From assembly GCA_028583685.1 (NCBI GenBank), contig JAMXIF010001177.1, forward strand, positions 4,175,642 through 4,239,641: 64,000 nt of DNA. Direction: 5' to 3'. The translations under genes and the position numbers were made by a program. The stretch is from Petaurus breviceps papuanus (taxonomy: Eukaryota > Chordata > Mammalia > Diprotodontia > Petauridae). Below the pieces are notes generated by a model, which was not told the DNA's origin, did no database searches, and was given only the letters and a program-made list of their open reading frames with translations. The number at the start of each line of letters is the position of its first letter. Positions within the stretch are counted from its first letter, which is position 1. Shown here one piece after another: positions 1 to 9,905 of the stretch.

Positions 1-131
1 GGAGGGATGAAGAAAGGAAGGGAGGGAGGAAGGGAGAAAGGAAGGAAAGAAAGAAGGAAGGAAGGAAGGAAGGAAGGAAGGAAGGAAGGAAGGAAGGAAG
101 GAAGGAAGGAAGGAAGGAAGGAAGGAAGGAG
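1..131 (+). repeat. GGAA/GAAG purine microsatellite
   Basis: Nearly pure purine tract of GGAA/GAAG units, with a more irregular GGGA-rich first 60 bases and a clean GGAA array after that. It runs off the left edge of the window, so its true length is unknown. Confidence 0.97.
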
Positions 132-589
132 ATTTCATCTTCTCCAGTTCTGCAACCTCTTTTCCATTCCTCAAAGGAGCAAAAGTTTCAAATCATCCAT
201 CACAGCAGTTTAGGCAATCATACTGGCCAATTCATTCAGTAACCTGGCATGTAGTTCTGAGTCTTGTGACTAGAACTTATCAAAAACAACTATATTTTCT
301 TTTATGATATAATTTATCTTAGGTTAACCCTGTTATCTATCACAACCCCCTCCCATCTCTTATAGTCCAAAAATTATTTTCCTAGGCAGAGAAAATAGAA
401 ACAAAATCAGATTTGAATACATTTACCTTTGTTCTGTTGTCTATTATCACTGTCCCGTCCACTTGAGTGATATAGTTTCATCCTTTCTTTGATTCTTTCC
501 TCTATCTAAAGGATCATGGCAATATATTACCTATCCTTGCTTCCATTTTATGTACAAGTCTTTTAAAAATAGAAATTGGTCAATGAATT
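132..589. other. No recognised feature
   Basis: AT-rich sequence without a recognisable gene. The 3' half is T/C-rich and may be the degraded upstream part of the L2 piece that follows. Confidence 0.5.
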
Positions 590-950
590 CCCTTTGAATC
601 CACAGTTCTCCATTTCCTTCCTCATTAGAATGATTTCTCCTGTTGCATTCAGAATTTCATCTCCCTTGATCTGATTCATGTCTTCAATCTAATTTATGAT
701 GTTGCCTCTTAACACCTAATCCTCCTCTGAATTTCTCATTTCTCTCAGTGGCACCAACATTTTATCCAGTCACTCATATTGGAAACTTTGTTGATATCAT
801 TTGAATCCTCTCTCTCTCTCTCATTCTCCTTCCATTTCTATCCAGTTGCCAAATCCTATCGAGTCTGCCTTACTAACATTTCTTGTTCTATCTTCTCCTT
901 TCTTTTACCCCTGTCACCACCTGACTTGTTAGTGCTGTTACTATAATTAA
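590..950 (+). mobile_element. L2-clade LINE fragment, sense
   Basis: The segment around 745-945 reads as a worn version of the L2 ORF2 C-terminal region and matches, on the opposite strand, the same region as the antisense copy at 8665-9215. Landmarks are the ctctcagtggcaccaac and ccagttgccaaatcctatcg stretches. The 5' boundary is vague. Confidence 0.65.
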
Positions 951-1018
951 AGAATCACAGAATTTAAGAGTACGAAGAGACCCCTGTGGCCGTCCAGTCC
1001 AACCAAGACCCCAAAGGA

Positions 1019-1350
1019 ATAAATCAATAAGCATTTATTAAGCACTTACTACATGCCACACACTACTCTAGACACTGGGAATATAAGTACAAAAAAATGA
1101 AACAATCTCTCCTCACAATGAATTTACATTCTAATGGGGGAGATCACAAGGACATAAATAAGAATATACAGTAAAAAGGAAAATATATGCAAAAGTAAAA
1201 ACAAGGTAGTTGGAGGAGGAGGAAATGAGAGTTGAGGGAATCATTAAAGGTCTCATGCAAAAGATGCTGTTGAAGTGGAGGAAAGGATGGAATTGATTCC
1301 AGGCTCAGGGATGACCAACATGAAAGCACAGAGACAAGCTAAGGAGTGCC
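1019..1350 (-). mobile_element. L2 3' end, antisense, nested in L3/CR1
   Basis: Begins with the antisense L2 terminus (aagcatttattaagcactta, then the 'acactgggaatataagtac' stretch) and continues into L2 3' UTR sequence with ttacattctaatgggggag. A short duplication, aaggaat on the left and aaggaac on the right, flanks it within the CR1 carcass. Confidence 0.75.
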
Positions 1351-1562
1351 ATGTGTAAGGGGAAAGAGAAGGAACATTATAACATACCTGACAAATGGTC
1401 ATCCAGCTTCTACTTAAAGATGCCCAAGAAAGTAGCATCACCTGGTGAGGCAACCCATTCCACCAATGGATATTGCTATCTTGTCTTCAACCTCAAATTT
1501 GACTCATTGCAGATTCGACCCATTGCTCCTAATTCAGCCCTCTGAGTCCAAAATCATTCTTC

Positions 1563-1665
1563 CCATCAGTGTGAGTTCCGTGAGGGCCATATTTTTTCTA
1601 AAAACCCCAGCCTTTAAGCATATTGCCAGGTACATAGTAGGTACTTAATGAGTGCTTCTTAACTT
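1563..1665 (+). mobile_element. L2 3' terminus, sense, nested in L3/CR1
   Basis: About 100 bp ending in the L2 terminal motif (ccaggtacatagtaggtactt then aatgagtgctt), preceded by a worn version of the 'gtaagctccttgagggcagg' stretch. It separates two collinear CR1 parts. Confidence 0.65.
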
Positions 1666-2589
1666 CGCTCAACTTGACAGTTTTTAAAATAGCTGGACAA
1701 AGTTTTCCATGCTCTTCCTAAATTTCCCCTTTTCCAGGCTAAACATCAACAGATTTTTGTTAAGAATCAAAGCCATTTGTCATTCTCGGGGTCCTCTCTT
1801 AAACTAGGGCACCAGACCTACACATGGTACTTCAAAGGTACTTTTGAAGGTACCTTTGAAGGTACCTATCTTACCAAGAAGGGGATATAGAAGAGAGGGG
1901 CCAATATCTCCATAACTCTGCCTAGAAACTCTGTCATATCACACTTGGCTGTCATATCACATTGCTGACTCATATCGGATTTGCAATCCATTAAGACCTT
2001 CAGATCATTTTCAGACAAACTGCTATTTAATCATACCTTCCCATCTTGAGCTAGTAAAAATGTTTTTTTTTTAAACTCAGGTCAACTTTAGGTCTATTGG
2101 AATTGAATTTCATCTTAGATCTATACAATGCTCTTTTTGGATACTGTTTTCCAGGGTGTTAAATATTCCTCCCAATTTGGTGTCATCTGCAAATTTATTG
2201 AGCATGGCACTTGTGCCTTCATCGTAGCCATTATTAAAGAATGTTAATCAGTACAGATCCCTGGGACTTGCTCCAGAAACCTCCTTTCAAAATGACATTG
2301 AATTATTAATCATTACTCTTTTAGACCAGCCATTCATTTAACTAGTTTCAAATCTATCTACTTGTATCGCCATATAGTTCACATCTATCCATCTTTTCCA
2401 TAAGAAGAGTATGAGATTTTTTTTTTTTACCAAATTTACTAATGTCATCATAATTTTTTGTTCCAGACCAAATGTCGGGGCATATCCTCGAGGAAAAAAT
2501 ATTTTTACCAATGAAGATCTATAATGGTTATTCAATTTATAGTCTTTGAGGGTCAGGAAAACATGAATCTTATTCAGACACATATTTAT

Positions 2590-2755
2590 TCAGATTCAGT
2601 TTACAGATGAAAAAACTGAGGCAAGCAGGTTGAGTGGCTTGCCCAGCTGACATCCCAAAAGCTAGTAAGTGCCTGAGGCCAAATTTGAACTCAGGTCTTT
2701 CCAACTCCAGGTCTGACACTGTGCCACTTAGCCACTTCTGCCAGTTTTAATACAG
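2590..2755 (-). mobile_element. MIR/CORE-SINE, antisense
   Basis: Antisense core: acagatgaaaaaactgaggc, then gcttgcccagctgac and gaactcaggtctttcc, ending at the tRNA-like head (tgtgccacttagccac). Confidence 0.8.
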
Positions 2756-2759
2756 CATA

Positions 2760-3234
2760 GTTACTGTTTATGCTCAATCTTTTTTTGTTGTTGTTCTAGG
2801 AGTTAACAATATGACTTTAAGACACAAAAGAGGACAAGACACCAACCAATTTCTTTGCTTTGATTTTGTTATAGTCAAAATGGTTTCATGGTGACAGCAA
2901 CTTGACAAGTAATTAAATGTGAAGCCTTCAGGAATGATTTTCCGACTAAGTAACACCTTAAAAAAATTCTCTTGCCATTTCACTTCAAGAGATTTTTCAT
3001 CTAAAAAAACTCGTATGTAGGCCAAGAAAATGCACCCAAATTTAAAATGATTAGCATTATACCTTCAGACAAAATCTAATCTTTTTTTCCTTTTCAGGAA
3101 TATACAATCAAGTCCTCCTTTGGTTTCATTGTCTAACACAGGCAAATCTTGAGCACTGAATTTGCTGCACTATTTTTTTTCTTCAACAAAGACAAGCAAT
3201 ATCCCTAGCATTCTGTTCACTACTTTTTAATAAC
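2760..3234. other. No recognised feature
   Basis: AT-rich, with several short T runs. No repeat family or open frame of note was recognised. Confidence 0.5.
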
Positions 3235-3575
3235 CCTCATAAGATTGGGCTGAATGTCACCCAGAGGCCTGGTGGGAGTGAACAAGCTGCAATGCATCAC
3301 AAACAAGGAATTAGGAAGGAGAATCAAAGTGAAAGATAACATCAAGGAACTGTATGAGTGAAAGAGAACATGGGCCAATCACGGGGCAGGATCAAAGGAT
3401 AACTGATAGGCAGTCTGTGCACTACCTGGGTATCCTTGAGATGTCAAGAGAAAGTAAGGCAAGGCCTCACATGATGGATAGCCCCCTGTGGTGAGCTTCT
3501 AAAAAAGATGGGGACCAGAGTCATACAGGATAGACAGGCAGTGAGATTTGTCCTAATAGATATGGAATAACCTCA
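3235..3575 (+). mobile_element. LINE ORF2 C-terminal relic, RTE-like but not BovB
   Basis: Broken translations resemble the C-terminal tail of endonuclease/reverse-transcriptase LINEs: a KELGRR-like stretch near 3308, an RTWANHGAGSKDN-like stretch (family pattern RRWAGHVARMKDNRW) near 3364-3405, and a KKMGTRVIQDRQA-like stretch near 3503-3540. Stops interrupt the frame. It differs from the BovB-type end at 3965-4210. Clade assignment is tentative. Confidence 0.55.
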
Positions 3576-3660
3576 TCAATCCAGATCTAGGAGTATCTTA
3601 TTTAAAAGAATAAATCTTTAAACATGAGACTACAATAATTAAAATGATAGTGTTATACCA

Positions 3661-3895
3661 CTAGAAAAAGGAAGGAAGGGTGGGAGGGAAGGAAGGAAGG
3701 AAAGAAGGAAAGGAGGAAGGAAGGAAGGAAGGAAGGAAGGAGGGAGGGAGGGAAGGAGGGAGGGAAGGAAGGACAGAAGGGAGGGAGGAAGGAAGGAAGG
3801 AAGGAAGGAAGGAAGGAAGGAAGGAAGGAAGGAATGAAGGAAGGAGGGAGGGAGAGAGGAGGGAGGAGGGAGGAGGGAGGAAAGGAAGGAACAAA
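3661..3895 (+). repeat. GGAA/GGGA purine tract
   Basis: About 235 bp almost entirely of purines, with GGAA and GGGA units and a few interruptions, ending in an AAAC/AATG-type run. Long open frames inside it in several phases are low-complexity artefacts. Confidence 0.97.
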
Positions 3896-3964
3896 CAAAC
3901 AAATGAATGAACGAAACAAGTATTTATCAAGTGTGCCAAGGACTTAGAGAAATTAATTCAAACT

Positions 3965-4210
3965 ATTCAATGGAAGCCTAAATACTCTGATGACATAATG
4001 AGAAGACAGGACTCATTGGAAAAGACCCTGATGCTAGAAAAGATTGAAGGCAAAAGGAAAAGGGAACAGCAGGGGATGAGACAGAAAGACAGTGCCAAGG
4101 AAACAACAAACATGAACTTGAACAGACTTTGAGAGATAATGGAGGATGGAAGGGCATGGCATGCTATGGTCCACAGGGTCATAAAGAGTCAGATGCCACT
4201 GAAAAACAAA
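3965..4210 (+). mobile_element. RTE/BovB-type LINE 3' end with ORF2 C-terminus
   Basis: One frame reads through the RTE C-terminal signature: DIMRRQDSLEKTLML at about 3989-4033, then EKIEGKRKR, then one stop, then EDGRAWHAMVHRV (about 4142-4180). This is the tail of the BovB/RTE reverse-transcriptase ORF, followed by a short 3' end with agggtcataaagagtcagat. That tail is shared with the MAR1 SINEs in this window. It is severely 5'-truncated (about 245 bp) and inactive. Confidence 0.85.
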
Positions 4211-4460
4211 CCACAACAATGTGCCAGGAACTATGCCAAGCACTTTACAAATATTATTTTACTTGATCCTCACAACAATTTTGAGAGGAAGGTGCTGTTA
4301 CCATTCCCATTTTGCACTTGAGGAAACTGAGGCAGACAGGGGTTAAGTAACTTACTTGGGGTCACTCATCTAGTAACTGTCTGAGGCTGGATTTGGATTC
4401 AGGTCTTCCCAACCCCAAGCTCAGAGCTCCATCACAGCACAATCCAGCTGTCCTTAAAAA
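4211..4460 (-). mobile_element. MIR/CORE-SINE, antisense
   Basis: Nearly full antisense copy: ctttacaaatattatttt, gatcctcacaacaatttt, cttgaggaaactgaggc, ggttaagtaacttac and the head side near 4450. It abuts the RTE 3' end directly. Confidence 0.85.
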
Positions 4461-4694
4461 GAATATTTCCCACCCACTGCTGGTTTTTGGATGACTATAA
4501 AGAGATGAAAAGGTCATGGCAGTCTAACCACAACAATCAACCCTCCTTGAGTTTGGCCACCGTGCACCAAAGAAATTAACTGGACTTGTTCCCAGTGACT
4601 GAGCTGAATGCTAGGTGTGATTCACTTTCTCTGCCTAGTTGGTTTTTTTTTTTTCAAGAACACAGGTTTTACATTGAAGAGACCTATGGCAGTA

Positions 4695-4958
4695 AAATCA
4701 TTATTGTCGTTGTCATTGTTCATTGTTTTCAGCCACATCTGCCTCTTCATGACCCCATTTGGGGTTTTCTTGGCAGAGATACTGGAGTGGTTTGCCATTT
4801 CCTTCTCCAGTTCATTTTACTGACAAAGGAAACTGAGGCAAATAAGTAACTTGCCAAGGGTCACACAGTAAGTGTCTGAGGCTAGCTTTAAACTCTGGAA
4901 TATGAGACTTCCTGATCCAAGTCCGGAGTTCTATCTACTACACCACCTACCGGCCCTA
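4695..4958 (-). mobile_element. MAR1-type SINE, antisense
   Basis: Antisense RTE-like tail first (ttgtcgttgtcattgttc; tgaccccatttggggttttc), then the middle domain (ggagtggtttgccatttcc), the CORE part (ggaaactgaggc; gggtcacacag) and the tRNA-like head (ctacaccacctaccgg). Confidence 0.87.
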
Positions 4959-4959
4959 A

Positions 4960-4981
4960 GTAAGATCTTTAAAGATCTTAC
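4960..4981. repeat. Perfect 22-bp palindrome
   Basis: The 20 central bases are taagatctttaaagatctta, and the outer g and c at 4960 and 4981 also pair, so all 22 bases equal their own reverse complement. It sits just outside the 5' head of the neighbouring antisense SINE. Confidence 0.95.
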
Positions 4982-5954
4982 CACTAAAATGTTGCCAAGA
5001 GTCAAGAGAGCAGACTTTAGAGAGAGGAAGACCTAGGGTCAAGTTCTATCTATCTCCATATTCTCCTCTCCCCCCATCCACCCACATACCCTAATCAACT
5101 CTTTTTTAAGCTGATAAATTGCAGAACAAGTGTCTCCTCACCTGGACCTCACATCATTGATGAAATCACAAGCCTAGTTCCAAACATCAACATATAGCTA
5201 TATGCACACTGCAGATCAGTACTGTTCTGTGAGCCAACTGGGGCGACGCGGAGGAATGCTCTCATAAAATCATGCAGAGAAAAGCTCTCAAGGAAAATCT
5301 GGGATTCTCATGCCACAGAGCTCCCTGTGGACAAATGGGAGAGCTTCAGCTTAACCCATCAAGCCATATTCTAGTCAGCATTTCCTTCCCAATTAACATG
5401 AGATCTGCAACGTGATATATTTATCTATTTTTTACATATTTAATATATAAATGTATTTACATATTTTATATATTTAAATGTTTATATTTATATCTCTATG
5501 TTTCCCTATTTGTACCTATTCAAATATATTTTCATACATTTCCATCCCAATTAACATTTGATCTGCAGTCACAACATTATAACTCTCCACCCAAACCTGG
5601 GGCAAAAGGTAGAAAGGAAGAAACTGGGAAAGATAATGATATTTAAAGTGAGTCTGGACTAGAGCGCCTGAGTTTTCAATCTTGCTGGAAGCTATGCTTA
5701 ACCAATGGGCATTTTTAGCCCACAAACTACTATAGAAAGCATTATTTTAGGGAGAAGATGTATTTTTCATATGGTTGGGATGTGTCCATGACTAAAATGG
5801 GGCTGAGGCCATGGGTCTCAAATGCCACTGCTTTTAAACTCCTTCTAGGTAAGTTGTGGGTCACGGTGAAAAAGTGAATAGTGATGCCTGATAAGGGGAG
5901 CACAGCTAAAGGAATTCAGTTAACTTCAGAGGTTCATGAATGAAAAGAGGGCAT
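4982..5954. other. Unique sequence with an AT-rich block
   Basis: No gene recognised. The block 5410-5530 is a TA/TTTA-rich low-complexity patch. A small CpG-containing spot (gggcgacgcgg) lies near 5242. Confidence 0.5.
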
Positions 5955-6114
5955 GTGGGGCAGCCAGGTGGCACAGTGAGTAAGAGTGCTGGCCCCAGCA
6001 TCGGGAGACCTGGGATCGGTTCCGGCCTTAGATACTCGGCACCCACATAAAAATAATAACTGGCCGTGTAACCTTGAGCAAGTTACTTAACCCCGATTGC
6101 TTAAAAAAAAAAAA
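5955..6114 (+). mobile_element. A-tailed tRNA-derived SINE, GTAAGAG subtype
   Basis: Begins gggcagccaggtggcaca and ends in a run of about 16 A. It has A-box-like (ggtggcacagtgagtaaga) and B-box-like (gggatcggttcc) sequences, with the cggcacccacataaaa linker and ggccgtgtaaccttgagcaa. The target duplication aaaagagggcat lies at 5943-5954 and 6115-6126. Confidence 0.92.
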
Positions 6115-6384
6115 AAAAGAGGGCATATGTGCCACTCCATGCCCTGATCTGTGCTTTTCAAACAAAAAGCAATTATTCAGACCACCATTATAAAATTAAT
6201 AATAATTCTCCTTTATACTTATAAACCATAAAATGTCCCAGTTAGAACAAAGGTTTAAAAGAATTCCTAGAATCCAAGGAAATACCTTTCTATTAACTCC
6301 ACCACTTCTAAGTCTCTAAATAGATCTTTCTCCCTTCTTCAGGAACCTTTTCCAGATTTCTAGTCTTTGTTTTCCAGCTTGTCA

Positions 6385-6600
6385 GTGGAATGTAAACTCC
6401 TTGTGGGCAGGAATTACCTGGTTCAATATAACTTTGCATTTATTTTTATACACAATAAGTGTACAGGTTGTTTCCTTAGAGATACTATGTTTCTTTTTAG
6501 GGGAAGGACCGTTTTGACTTTGTTTCCCTAGCACCTAGGAAGGTGTCTGACACATAGTAGGTGCTTGCTAATTGACTGTACTCAATTTTTATTTAGACAA
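6385..6600 (+). mobile_element. L2 3' end pieces, sense
   Basis: gtggaatgtaaactccttgt near 6387 and tgacacatagtaggtgctt near 6550 are L2 terminal motifs. A stretch of about 80 bp between them is not typical, so this may be two pieces. Confidence 0.7.
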
Positions 6601-6617
6601 TAAATGTTCATTACTTC

Positions 6618-6946
6618 AATCAATAAACATGTATTAAGCACCTACCGGGTATTGTTGTAAAGCCATTTTGCAGTTGTATCTGACTCTTTGTGAGCCCAAT
6701 ATGGAGTTTTCTTGGCAAAGACACTGGAGTGGTTTGTCATTTTCTTTCCCAGTGGATTAAGGCCAAAAGAGGTTAAGTGACTTGCCCAGGGTCACATAGT
6801 TATTAAGTGTCTAAGGTCAAATTTGAACTCAGGTCTTCCTCACTCCAAGCCCAGCTCTCTATCCACTGCACCACCTAGCTGTCCTATTCACCTACTAGGC
6901 AGGCACTTACTTGCTAAGGCACTATACTAAGCACTGATAATAATTG
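6618..6946 (-). mobile_element. L2 3' terminus, antisense, split by a MAR1
   Basis: aatcaataaacatgtattaa and cacctaccggg on the left; cacctactaggcaggcactt and aaggcactatactaagcact on the right. The cacctac duplication brackets the MAR1 at 6655-6890. Confidence 0.65.
6655..6890 (-). mobile_element. MAR1-type SINE, antisense
   Basis: Worn RTE-like tail (gtatctgactctttgtgag), the ggagttttcttggcaaagac middle, the core (ggttaagtgacttgcccagg) and the head (ctgcaccacctagctgtcc). Confidence 0.85.
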
Positions 6947-6947
6947 A

Positions 6948-7182
6948 TGATAATAATAGCTGGCATTTACATAGCACTTTAACATGTTGTAAAGTTCTTT
7001 AGGAATATTATCTCATCTTATCCTTACAACAACCTTAGGAAGTAGATACTGTGAGTATCCCCATTTTACAGATGAAGAAACTGAGGAAGGGAAAGATTAA
7101 GTGACTTGTCCTAGGTGACACAGCTAGTAGCTTTCTGAGGAAAGATTTAACAATCCAATGTGCCACCTAGCTAGCTCTTCAC
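6948..7182 (-). mobile_element. MIR/CORE-SINE, antisense
   Basis: Starts aataatagctggcatttaca, passes ccccattttacagatgaaga and gtgacacagctagtag, and ends gtgccacctagctagct at the head. Confidence 0.87.
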
Positions 7183-7399
7183 CACTCACCCTGAAAATGA
7201 AATGACCCAGTTAGTTTGGGGTTTGGTTTGTGGTGATTTGTTTTTTTTTTTAAAAACAAACTCTAGAGTTTCAAGTTTCTATGTCACCTTTCTCCCCATC
7301 TCTCCTTCCAAGTGATCCTGAGCTGCCTTTTAAAGTGGATGTATATAATTGCATCTGCCCCAAACGGGGCTCCTCCCTGTGGGTGAATGATCAATCTAG

Positions 7400-7630
7400 T
7401 TTACTACCTAGCCAGAGGGAGAATGGTATAATGAGAAGCCACTGGCCTGTGAGTTAGGACACTTGCATTCCCCTCTTCAGCCTTGCCACTAACTAGCTCA
7501 GTAGCCTTAGGCAAGTCAGTCACTCAGCTTCTCTGGGTATTAGTTTGTCATCTGGAAAATGAAGGGCTCAGACCCAAGATGGTCCCAGACCCAAGATGAT
7601 TCCTTCTAGCTCTAAAACTCTATCATTGTT
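7400..7630 (+). mobile_element. MIR/CORE-SINE, sense
   Basis: Head at gaatggtataatgagaagcc, core at gccactaactagctcag and ggcaagtcagtcactc, tail at ttctagctctaaaactctat. It contains a short internal duplication of gacccaagatg. Confidence 0.8.
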
Positions 7631-7639
7631 AAAAGGGCA

Positions 7640-8150
7640 AAAGTCTTGTTGTTCAAAACATTTTTAAACCACCAAACAAAATATGGATTTGTTTTGTTTA
7701 GTTAGACAAGTTTCTTCACAGTTGCTTTGCAAAGGAATTTGGTTAAAGTCTCATAAGGAGGAAATTAAAACTAAAGATGATATAAGATACAGCAACAAAC
7801 AAATGACCAAAGTAGGTGAATAAAATGTCTGCTGCCCCTAGGAAAGATTGTTCCATCCAAGACTAAATCCTTATTAAAAGAATAAAAACCTAATCTCAGC
7901 ACATTTTCCACTGTTTACTAATCTACTGTTAATAAATATTATTTACAAATTAGTAATTCATTAAAAAATTGCAGTTAGTAACACTGTTTACAAATATGTG
8001 TTCTTACAAATTAGTAATATGGTTTATTATGGTTTACAAGTTCTTACTGACGTATAACCTAACTCTTTCTTGATGTAACCAAAAGCAGTTTAGAGATATC
8101 CCATAAGATCCTATTGCCTTATGTTATTTATGAATGTTAAACTTGTCCTT
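7640..8150. other. No recognised feature
   Basis: AT-rich sequence. The part near 7920-8040 has three loose copies of a ttacaaattagtaat-like phrase, giving a weak tandem pattern of unknown origin. Confidence 0.5.
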
Positions 8151-8154
8151 ATTC

Positions 8155-8400
8155 TATTTGTCATAATATATTTAATTTATTTAGCATTTTCTTTTCCTCA
8201 GTTACATGTAAAAATAACTTTTAACACTCATTTTTAAAACTTTGAATTCCAAATTCTCTCCCTCCCTCCCCATCCACCCCATTGAGAAAGCAAGCAATTA
8301 GATATAGGTTATACACATATAGTCCTTATTCTGTTTGAATCTGCACTAACATCCAGTAAACATTTCATTTCATATATGAAATATATATAATACACATATA
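8155..8400 (-). mobile_element. Marsupial-type L1 3' UTR, antisense
   Basis: The reverse complement matches the 3' part of the sense copy at 20105-20830: cattgagaaagcaagcaatt and ggttatacacatatagtc correspond to the sense phrases near 20697-20745. It includes the pyrimidine-rich stretch near 8258. Confidence 0.75.
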
Positions 8401-8456
8401 TCATACCTCTGCTCAAAAATCTTTAGTGGGTCCCTATTTCTCAAGTAAAGCTCAAG

Positions 8457-8632
8457 GGTTTTTTTTGGTTGGGTTTTCTTTTCTTTTTTTTGCTTTTTGT
8501 AGGGCAATTGGAGTTAAGTGGCTTGCCCAAATTAACATGGCTAGTGTGTCAAGTGTCTGAGGCCAGATTTGAACTCAGGTCCTCCTGACTCCAGGGCCAG
8601 TGCTCTATTCACTGCACCACCTAGCCACCCCC
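8457..8632 (-). mobile_element. A-tailed tRNA-derived SINE, antisense
   Basis: T-rich tail at the left, then gggcaattggagttaagtgg, gaactcaggtcctcctgact and the head ctgcaccacctagccaccc. The target duplication is aaagctcaag (8447-8456) and aaagttcaag (8633-8642). Confidence 0.9.
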
Positions 8633-8664
8633 AAAGTTCAAGTTTCTTAACCTGTTATTCAAAG

Positions 8665-9215
8665 CCTTGAATGAAATGAGGGAATCTAAGAGGCAGAGGG
8701 GACAAGTAAAAACATTCCAGAAATAAGAGACAGCCAGTACAAAGATGGTACAGAAAGGGGAGACAGAATGTCATATATAAAAAAATAAAAGGTCTGTTTG
8801 GTTGAACTGTACAGCACAAGATGGGGTGTAATTTCAGACATGATCTTCTATAAAAAGCCTTTCCTGATTCTTCCCCTCACACTCTAGACTGCTAGTGCTT
8901 TTCCCTCAAAGAAATCTATTTATTTTGTATATAGCAACACTATAGTAAGACTTGAAAGATAGAATGAGGCCAGATAATAAAGAGCTTTTGATGCTAAATG
9001 GATCTATTTGCTCCTGGAGGCAATAGGGAGCCACCAGAGTTTACTGAGTAGGGGAGTGACATAGTCAGATCTGGACTTTAATACAATGGCTTTGGCAGCT
9101 GAGTGGAGGATGGATTGGAGCAAGGAGAGACTTGAGGCAAGAAGACTAATTAGGAGGCTATTAAAATAGCCCTGAACTAGGGTAAGAAGGGGATGAATTG
9201 TATTTCTGTCCATCT
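8665..9215 (-). mobile_element. L2-clade LINE ORF2 C-terminal region, antisense, with an L2 insertion
   Basis: The minus strand over 9004-9213 encodes an open 69-codon relic typical of the L2 ORF2 C-terminal tail (phrases FNSLLISLLASSLS, LQSILHSAAKAIVLKSRSD and LPIASRSK). Further downstream in its sense the copy is worn (agaggcagagggg near 8690). A sense L2 3' UTR piece lies at 8845-8940. Confidence 0.8.
8845..8940 (+). mobile_element. L2 3' UTR piece, sense, nested in antisense L2
   Basis: tctataaaaagcctttcctg through tatttattttgtatatagca is the sense L2 3' UTR phrase. It interrupts otherwise antisense L2 sequence. Confidence 0.6.
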
Positions 9216-9688
9216 TTGTAATAAATTCATGTCTTCTTGTGGCTCATTTTTCCCCTTCAGCATCTTCAAATTGACATTTAAAGTATTAGTTCTTTCTCTT
9301 CCACTGAAATTGAGGCCCAGGGTCAAGATGAGCAGTAATATTATAGACATCACTTATAATTCTTTGGGTTTTTTTTCTATCAACATAAATGTGGCAAGCA
9401 TAAGGGAAACCCTCCCCTTGTGAAAGTCTGTGCCCTCTAGGACAACAGTTCCTAATTCTACCACAAAACAGCCTGCAGGACAATGGACAGATTGTTTTTT
9501 GGGGTTTTGCTTTAAAAAATAAGTAATGAACATGTGATGGATCTTAAATGATTTAGAAGTTCACCTTCCTGGAGGCAGGAAGAGAGACCAGATGACCCCC
9601 AGAAATCCAGAGCTCTGAGATTCAATGATAATAATGCTGTTAGAAATTTTCTGTGGACTAATCAGAGGGGCCAGGGACTAGCTGTGTA
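9216..9688. other. No recognised feature
   Basis: No repeat or gene recognised. Overlapping open frames on both strands at 9193-9483 show no known domain. Confidence 0.45.
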
Positions 9689-9689
9689 A

Positions 9690-9905
9690 TTTTACTTATA
9701 CAGAAATACTCCAAGGTGAGGAAACTCCCTCTACCAAAACAGATGGCACCTTCTCTGCAATTGGTCATCTTAAACAGTTGCCTAAAGTACTGAGAAGTTA
9801 AGTGACTTGGCCAGGGTCACACAGCCAATATATGTTAGAGGCAAGACTTCAACCTATGTCTTTCTGACTTGTAAGGTCAACTCTCCATCCATTGGGAATT
9901 TATAT
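9690..9905 (-). mobile_element. tRNA-like SINE with 'gcattggtagagg'-type 3' half, antisense
   Basis: The 3' half appears as ggtgaggaaactccctctacc and ggcaccttctctgcaatt, followed by the core (gccagggtcacacagccaat) and a worn head. The same family occurs at 15665-15868, 26095-26350, 31560-31765 and, as a fragment, 39350-39415. Confidence 0.75.

Larger units (their letters stand above)
955..2510 (-). mobile_element. L3/CR1-clade LINE, antisense, carrying two L2 insertions
   Basis: Pieces at 955-1018, 1365-1562 and 1666-2510 follow one another collinearly in the order expected for the antisense 3' part of a CR1/L3 element. Landmarks are gtccagtccaacc near 995, gaggcaacccattccacc near 1448, cattgctgactcatat near 1960 and tttggtgtcatctgcaaattt near 2178. 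The interruptions at 1019-1350 and 1563-1665 are L2 sequence. It is heavily diverged and 5'-truncated in its own sense. Confidence 0.75.

Noticed and set aside
1826-1866. Repeated ggtac phrases as a possible regulatory array
   Set aside because: Two to three copies of a 12-base phrase inside a worn CR1; more likely local slippage.
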